NCBI GenBank assembly: GCA_002313895.1
Contig: DCAW01000113.1
Coordinates: forward strand, 19,180 to 24,647
Reading direction: 5' to 3'
Length of the DNA: 5,468 nucleotides
From: Dehalococcoidia bacterium UBA1123
GTDB lineage: Bacteria > Chloroflexota > Dehalococcoidia > Lucifugimonadales > UBA1123
Part shown: positions 1-3,585 of the stretch, piece after piece
How positions within the stretch are numbered: the first letter of the stretch is position 1
How the letters are laid out: each line of letters starts with the position of its first letter
The notes under the pieces: model-generated
What the model was told of the DNA's origin: nothing
Seen by the model: only the letters and a program-made list of their open reading frames with translations
The model's database searches: none
Position numbers and translations under genes: made by a program

Positions 1-371
1 ATCGTTTTCATGTCCATCAGTCCTACTCGACGGAACATCGCGATCTCGGTATATAGAGACGGGCCGTGCTCGCTCTTTCCCCACGCGACTGGGAATATGT
101 GATGGAGGAAAAGGGCCATTTTCTCTTCCAGCGGACGTCGGGTGTTCACCATCCTATACAGCCACTTGCCGACATGGAGAGCCACCGGTTCGCCCGAGTA
201 GTACCGGTCTATGTAGGCCTCGTCCAATTCCTCAAAGCGTTCTGGGTTTACGAGGTCTTCGACAATATCTTCGTATGTCTGTTCCTGAGCCAACGTGTCG
301 AGTTCTGCCGGCGTCGCCCCAAACCCTGCCCGCCTCATCAAGTGTGCTACAAGCGCTCTATCCGATTTCAT
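1..371 (-). CDS. DUF1800 family protein, N-terminal part (cut by window edge)
   Basis: The minus strand is open from an ATG at 371 to the left edge, giving 123 complete codons; the C-terminal part lies outside. The N-terminus reads LMRRAGFGATPAELD (about residues 11-25), followed by a segment around residues 70-98 with W70, the stretch NTRRPLEEKMALF, and a His pair at 90-91. Both match the opening of the DUF1800 family, whose N-terminus usually reads like LLRRAGFGAT and whose next block is W..RM....RPL.EKM.LFWH. Complete members are usually about 400-600 residues. The biochemical role of the family is not established; in many genomes it sits beside DUF1501 proteins, and whether that holds here is not visible. 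No signal peptide or membrane segment is seen in the available part. The start is supported by an AAGGA motif (complement of 381-385) about 9 bases upstream. It lies 149 bases after the binding-protein gene on the same strand and may have its own promoter. Confidence 0.85.
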   Translation of the reverse strand, partial: MKSDRALVAHLMRRAGFGATPAELDTLAQEQTYEDIVEDLVNPERFEELDEAYIDRYYSGEPVALHVGKWLYRMVNTRRPLEEKMALFLHHIFPVAWGKSEHGPSLYTEIAMFRRVGLMDMKT

Positions 372-434
372 AATCTGCCATCCTTCACTGTATGGACCGC
401 CTGGCGGCGACCAGCGACATCAAATTTGTAACCT

Positions 435-461
435 ATTATATTTCAATCGCATTATATTCAA
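435..461 (-). promoter_or_regulatory. Candidate promoter boxes upstream of the DUF1800 gene
   Basis: On the minus strand this AT-rich gap contains two perfect TATAAT hexamers (complements of 435-440 and 451-456). A TTGAAT hexamer (complement of 456-461) lies 15 bases upstream of the first, shorter than the usual 16-18. The second TATAAT has no good -35 at standard spacing. A start from the first box would leave a leader of roughly 55 bases before the ATG at 371. An 11-base palindrome, ACAAGTCTTGT at 471-481, sits where the -35 of the second box would fall. AT richness makes chance matches likely, so this is a tentative call. No convincing terminator for the preceding gene was found in 372-520. 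Confidence 0.3.
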
Positions 462-520
462 AACACTCGAACAAGTCTTGTAATTATAATCAAGTGTATT
501 TGAAGCTGCTTGCGTGTGCG

Positions 521-1651
521 TCAGATGTCTGGTGATTTCATGCTCGGCGGCCAGACGACCTCTTTTTCTCCATCAACCGTCCACCGGATCACGGGCATCA
601 TATGCCCCACTTGACGGCCCGTGTCCGTGTCGATATTGAAACGGCCATAGAACGTAGTGAAATCTGCTGTGTTAGCTACCCGTCTCATCGCTTCGATGTC
701 CAGCGAACCTGCCTCCTCCGCGCACCATTGCGCCACAAGACACCCGGCATACGCCTGCGCCATCGGGTAGTCGACTCCAGAAGGGCGGCGCGACTTGAGG
801 TTGGTCAGCATCTCTACTGGGGTGTGGCCATAATCAGGCGACGATTCCGCCGACGGTTCCCATTGGCTTGGTCCGATGAAAAGAGATGATGACTCTCCGA
901 GGGTCTCTTTGAACAACGCAAGAGGCGCTGCGATCAGCCCCACATTCTCAATCGAAAGACCACTCTGAACATACTGCTGGGCGAATAGGATGTCGTCCTC
1001 TATGCGTCCGACCGCCAGGATTAGATCAGGTCGGACGTCTTCCATCAGTCTCAATAATGGGCGGAAGTCTCTAGTTGCAGCTACATAAGGAAATGTGTGA
1101 ACCGAAAAACCGCGCGCCCCGCCATGCGCCTCAGCTCCAGACGCCACATCTTTAGGGAACGCTCCTGCCGTGGAGTGCACAATGACCATATCCGTGGCCG
1201 ACTCATCGCAGGCGTGGGCCATGTCAATGACGCCCTCGAAATATCGTCTGGGCGGCGTGAGGATACCAACAACCCACTGATACCCCCTCTGGTAGACAGT
1301 TTCAGACGCTCCTCCATGGTTCCAGAGGACAGTTCGATGTCGTTCGGCAACCTCAGCAGCCTTCAGAGCCAGTCCGCTGGAGTAAGGTCCCATCAGAATG
1401 TCCACTTGGTCTTCGACCAGCAGTCGCTCCGTGAGTATTTCGCATCGTCCCACATCGCTCTGGTCGTCATAGTGAACCAGACTTACCAGGAGACGTTTAT
1501 CCTGTTGTTTCAACCAAATCCCGCCCGATCGGTTTGTGTCTTCAACCCAGGCTTGTGCGCCGATTAGAGCCTGGCTACCCGGATGGCTGTACCTTCCTGT
1601 CAGAGACGCGGTCATGCCTATAGTGATGTTCGGTTGTCCTGGCGATGTCAT
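521..1651 (-). CDS. LivK/AmiC-type periplasmic-binding-fold protein, no signal peptide
   Basis: This 376-residue protein has the type I periplasmic binding fold (Peripla_BP_6, branched-chain amino acid/amide binding family). The first strand, ITIGMTASLTGRYS (residues 9-22), starts directly at the mature-domain position. It is followed by GAQAWVEDTNRSGGI (31-45), the YDDQSD motif (61-66), DILMGPYSS (84-92), and a C-terminal FYGRFNIDTDTG block (334-345) leading to PVIRW (353-357), which is usual for amino-acid/amide binders. Members normally carry an N-terminal signal or lipoprotein peptide, but none is present here. An in-frame TAA (complement of 1700-1702) lies 16 codons upstream, and the residues between it and the ATG are not hydrophobic. 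The product should therefore stay in the cytoplasm, as AmiC does. No permease or ATPase genes are in view. It is transcribed divergently from the SDR-crotonase-CoA-transferase cluster, an arrangement common for regulators or sensors. No strong Shine-Dalgarno motif precedes the ATG. The fold assignment is firm; the ligand and the sensor role are inference. Confidence 0.88.
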   Translation of the reverse strand: MTSPGQPNITIGMTASLTGRYSHPGSQALIGAQAWVEDTNRSGGIWLKQQDKRLLVSLVHYDDQSDVGRCEILTERLLVEDQVDILMGPYSSGLALKAAEVAERHRTVLWNHGGASETVYQRGYQWVVGILTPPRRYFEGVIDMAHACDESATDMVIVHSTAGAFPKDVASGAEAHGGARGFSVHTFPYVAATRDFRPLLRLMEDVRPDLILAVGRIEDDILFAQQYVQSGLSIENVGLIAAPLALFKETLGESSSLFIGPSQWEPSAESSPDYGHTPVEMLTNLKSRRPSGVDYPMAQAYAGCLVAQWCAEEAGSLDIEAMRRVANTADFTTFYGRFNIDTDTGRQVGHMMPVIRWTVDGEKEVVWPPSMKSPDI

Positions 1652-1678
1652 AACAATTGGTGCGCTGAATCGTTGTGT

Positions 1679-1705
1679 CTGTGATTGATTAAACAGAGAT
1701 TACAG
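1679..1705. repeat. Imperfect inverted repeat in the divergent promoter region (possible operator)
   Basis: CTGTGAT at 1679-1685 and ATTACAG at 1699-1705 are inverted repeats matching at 6 of 7 positions, separated by 13 bases. The element overlaps the candidate -35 box of the rightward promoter and the expected start point of the leftward transcript. That is where a repressor or activator site would be expected between divergent genes. Short arms like these can occur by chance. Confidence 0.25.
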
Positions 1706-1713
1706 CCTATACC
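1685..1713 (+). promoter_or_regulatory. Candidate promoter for the SDR-crotonase-CoA-transferase cluster
   Basis: TTGATT (1685-1690) and TATACC (1708-1713) are separated by 17 bases, the optimal sigma-70 spacing. Each matches the consensus at four of six positions. Transcription would start near 1720, leaving a leader of about 105 bases before the SDR start. It shares its TATA core with the opposing candidate promoter. The call rests on spacing and position only. Confidence 0.35.
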
Positions 1714-1735
1714 ATTTTCATTCGGCGCGATTCAA
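1706..1735 (-). promoter_or_regulatory. Candidate promoter for the binding-protein gene
   Basis: On the minus strand TTGAAT (complement of 1730-1735) is followed after 18 bases by TATAGG (complement of 1706-1711). Each matches the sigma-70 consensus at four of six positions. The predicted start, near 1699, leaves a leader of about 50 bases. Its -10 box physically overlaps that of the rightward promoter, so the two could not be fully occupied at once. Confidence 0.3.
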
Positions 1736-1824
1736 CTTGGCGGAGTCATCTGCTTTGCATGGCTGTCGTGAATGACGTAGTATCTGCAGCATCAACCTGA
1801 TGAGTAGAAGAGGCGGGACGCAAT

Positions 1825-2643
1825 ATGGACCTTGGACTTGAAGGCAAGTACGCATTGGTGATGGGTGGCAGTCGTGGAATTGGCAAGGCAATCGCGCTGG
1901 ATTTGGCTCGTGAAGGGGTAGATGTAGTAATCGCCTCACGAACGATGTCAGAGTTGGAGCAAACGGCGCGTGAGATAGAAGATCAGACATGCAAGCGAGC
2001 GATACCAATGGCCGTCGATGTGACCAGCCGAGAACAGGTTGATCGCGTTGTAGATGAAGCGGCCAGTCAGTTGGGCGGGCTGCACATCCTGGTCAACAGC
2101 GCCTCGCTTCCCGGAGGCTCCCCCTCGGCTGTTGGCCCGATTGCGACGCTGGACGAGGATGAATTGCTCAGTGACTTCGACGTGAAGTACGTCGGGGCGC
2201 TCAGATGCGCCCGGGCTGCTATCCCGTATCTTAAAGAGCAGGGCTGGGGACGGATAATCAACATTAGCGGCACCAACGCTCGACGGGCTGGCAATCTCAG
2301 CGGCGGGGCGCGCAACACCTCGTTGGTGCATCTCACCAAAACTCTGGCTGTCCAGTTGGGCCAGTTCGGAATCACCGTCAACTGCATCCATCCAGGCATA
2401 ACTCGCACCGAGCGCACCCCCGGACTTCTCGCCGCTCGCGCCGCCCAACTCGGCATCACTCCTGAGGAAGTGGAGCGACGCGACTACGATCCGGACGGGT
2501 CTGGCGGGAACTCCATAGGCCGAATGGTTGACGCTGATGAAGTCGCCTACGTTTCGACGTTCCTGTCGTCCGACAAGGCGTGGGCAGTGACCGGAGAGCT
2601 TATTATCGCAACCGGAGGCGCCGGTGACTCGGTTTATTACTGA
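1825..2643 (+). CDS. Short-chain dehydrogenase/reductase-fold protein lacking the YxxxK pair
   Basis: This 272-residue protein has the length and order of motifs of a classical SDR. It carries the dinucleotide-binding GGSRGIG (14-20), SR at 38-39 after the second strand (a pattern that tends to favour NADP(H)), DV at 65-66, NSAS at 91-94 in place of NNAG, GRIINISG (142-149) with Ser148 of the catalytic set, and HPG at 189-191. The helix that should carry YxxxK reads GGARNTSLVHLTK (160-172). Aligning its HLTK to ordinary SDRs puts Gly160 at the Tyr and Asn164 at the Lys. The tetrad Asn position (VNxxG) is Lys121. Only the Ser of the Asn-Ser-Tyr-Lys tetrad remains. The frame is intact, so this is a divergent SDR group rather than a broken gene. 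It may bind cofactor, may use other residues for catalysis, or may be a structural partner subunit. The start is supported by a purine-rich GAAGAGGCGGGA stretch (1807-1818). It is the first gene of the rightward cluster, 32 bases before the crotonase. Confidence 0.9.
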   Translation: MDLGLEGKYALVMGGSRGIGKAIALDLAREGVDVVIASRTMSELEQTAREIEDQTCKRAIPMAVDVTSREQVDRVVDEAASQLGGLHILVNSASLPGGSPSAVGPIATLDEDELLSDFDVKYVGALRCARAAIPYLKEQGWGRIINISGTNARRAGNLSGGARNTSLVHLTKTLAVQLGQFGITVNCIHPGITRTERTPGLLAARAAQLGITPEEVERRDYDPDGSGGNSIGRMVDADEVAYVSTFLSSDKAWAVTGELIIATGGAGDSVYY

Positions 2644-2662
2644 TTAATCGCCCCCTAATTCC

Positions 2663-2668
2663 AGGAGA
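2663..2668 (+). promoter_or_regulatory. Ribosome binding site of the crotonase gene
   Basis: AGGAGA lies 7 bases before the ATG at 2676, which is ideal spacing. A TTG in the same frame at 2670 is only one base from the motif, so the ATG is the better start. Confidence 0.8.
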
Positions 2669-2675
2669 TTTGAAT

Positions 2676-3494
2676 ATGGCAGTGGTAGAGACTGAACGCC
2701 ACGGACAGATTTTTGTTGTTCGCCTGAACAGGCCTGAGCGGTTGAACGCGTTGGGTTTTGAAATTCGCTCGCTGTTGGCCGACGCCTGGTCTGAGTTTCG
2801 CGAGTCCAGCGATCTTGAGGTCGGGGTCTTCACCGGCGCAGGTCGCGCTTTTTGCGCAGGTGAAGACATGAAGGAATCGTTGGAGAATAGCCAGCCGGGC
2901 GGACGACGTCCGGACCACGAAGACCCTTTCATGTCTGGGAAGTTGGAAAAACCGGTTATCGCCGCCATCAACGGCTACGCGATGGGAGGTGGGTTCCAGC
3001 TTGTCGAGAAGACAGACCTTCGGGTCGCCGTTCATGAGGCCATATTTGAAATGTCCGAGGCCAAGCGTTGGCTGCTCGGCGGCTATAATCACGGTCACGT
3101 CGCGGCGTTGCCTCACCCCATCGCCACAGAAATGGCGCTCGCGTTCCGGTTTTCGGCACAGCGATTATATGAAGTGGGATGGATAAACCGGTTGGTGTCT
3201 TCGGAGGAGCTTTTGCCAACCGCCTTCGAGATGGCCGATCATCTCCTCACCCTGCCGCCGGCCTCGCGAGTCAACACCGTTCACATGATGCGCGAGATGC
3301 GCCCCAGCGTCGCGCCTGAGTTGCAGCAGTTGGCGGGCGTGCTGAACGATCACGGTGCCAAGAGCGACCTGATGGAATCGCGTCGAGCGTTCGCTGAGAA
3401 ACGCGCTCCGAACTGGAAAGGCTGGGACGATCCGGACGACCGATACAAGACACCGACACTTGATTCGTTGCAACAGCCTTCAGTGGCAGATTGA
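2676..3494 (+). CDS. Enoyl-CoA hydratase/isomerase (crotonase) family protein, divergent active site
   Basis: This 272-residue protein fits the crotonase family in length and motif order. After VVRLNRPERLNAL (14-26) comes the first oxyanion-hole segment GAGRAFCAGEDMKE (54-67). The second is NGYAMGGGF (99-107), followed by TDLRVA (113-118), and AFAEKRAPNWKG (238-249) near the C-terminus. In rat mitochondrial enoyl-CoA hydratase the two catalytic glutamates are E144 (in GGGCELA) and E164 (in PEILLG). Here the first position is Gln108 (GGGFQLV) and the second is kept as Glu128 (MSEAK). The usual G-IPG-GGTQRL stretch is replaced by RWLLGGYNHGHVAALPHP (131-148). The fold and CoA-thioester binding are well supported, but ordinary hydration needing both Glu residues is doubtful. 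Isomerase, dehydratase, hydrolase or C-C lyase chemistry are alternatives within the family. It lies 32 bases after the SDR gene and 91 before the CoA-transferase gene, on the same strand, so all three probably act in one acyl-CoA pathway. Confidence 0.9.
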   Translation: MAVVETERHGQIFVVRLNRPERLNALGFEIRSLLADAWSEFRESSDLEVGVFTGAGRAFCAGEDMKESLENSQPGGRRPDHEDPFMSGKLEKPVIAAINGYAMGGGFQLVEKTDLRVAVHEAIFEMSEAKRWLLGGYNHGHVAALPHPIATEMALAFRFSAQRLYEVGWINRLVSSEELLPTAFEMADHLLTLPPASRVNTVHMMREMRPSVAPELQQLAGVLNDHGAKSDLMESRRAFAEKRAPNWKGWDDPDDRYKTPTLDSLQQPSVAD

Positions 3495-3528
3495 ATCTGC
3501 GAACCGACTAAAGCAGGAGCATGATCGC

Positions 3529-3575
3529 CTTCGGCGTCATTCTATGCCCGCGACCCGAACTCTTGATGCCGAAAG
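3529..3575 (+). promoter_or_regulatory. Possible intercistronic RNA hairpin touching the CoA-transferase ribosome binding site
   Basis: CTTCGGCGTCA (3529-3539) can pair with TGATGCCGAAAG (3564-3575). The stem has 11 pairs including one G-U pair, with one bulged A, and the loop is 24 bases. The 3' arm covers part of the AAAGGA before the GTG start. A smaller competing hairpin, CGCC-TTC-GGCG (3526-3536), overlaps the 5' arm. There is no T-run, so it is not an intrinsic terminator. It might tune translation of the downstream gene; this is a reading of the sequence only. Confidence 0.25.
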
Positions 3576-3577
3576 GA
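3573..3577 (+). promoter_or_regulatory. Ribosome binding site fixing the GTG start of the CoA-transferase
   Basis: AAGGA lies 8 bases before a GTG at 3586. The codon just upstream in that frame is TAA (3583-3585), so the frame cannot start earlier. The coding pattern of the family begins within about ten residues of this GTG. Confidence 0.75.
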
Positions 3578-3585
3578 TGATATAA

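Noticed and set aside
66..431. Plus-strand open frame of 121 codons at the left end
   Set aside because: It lies opposite the DUF1800 coding frame, which has clear family motifs; the plus-strand translation has no recognisable pattern and no ribosome binding site.
485..490. TATAAT on the plus strand in the 372-520 gap
   Set aside because: No plausible -35 at proper spacing and no plus-strand gene follows; the region is simply AT-rich.
1097..1567. Plus-strand open frame of 156 codons inside the binding-protein gene
   Set aside because: It is antisense to a gene with a complete, family-typical protein; its translation is rich in Arg and Ser and matches no family pattern.
1948..2459. Two long minus-strand frames inside the SDR gene
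   Set aside because: These are shadows of the SDR coding frame, with low-complexity Ala/Arg/Ser-rich translations.
1825..2643. SDR gene as a pseudogene because of lost catalytic residues
   Set aside because: The frame is intact at full family length, and the cofactor motif, Ser148 and the HPG motif are kept, so divergence is more likely than decay.
2670..2675. TTG start for the crotonase two codons earlier
   Set aside because: Only one base separates it from AGGAGA, while the ATG at 2676 has ideal spacing.
3526..3536. CGCC-TTC-GGCG as a terminator after the crotonase gene
   Set aside because: The stem is only 4 pairs with a 3-base loop and there is no following T-run; the next gene is on the same strand shortly after.
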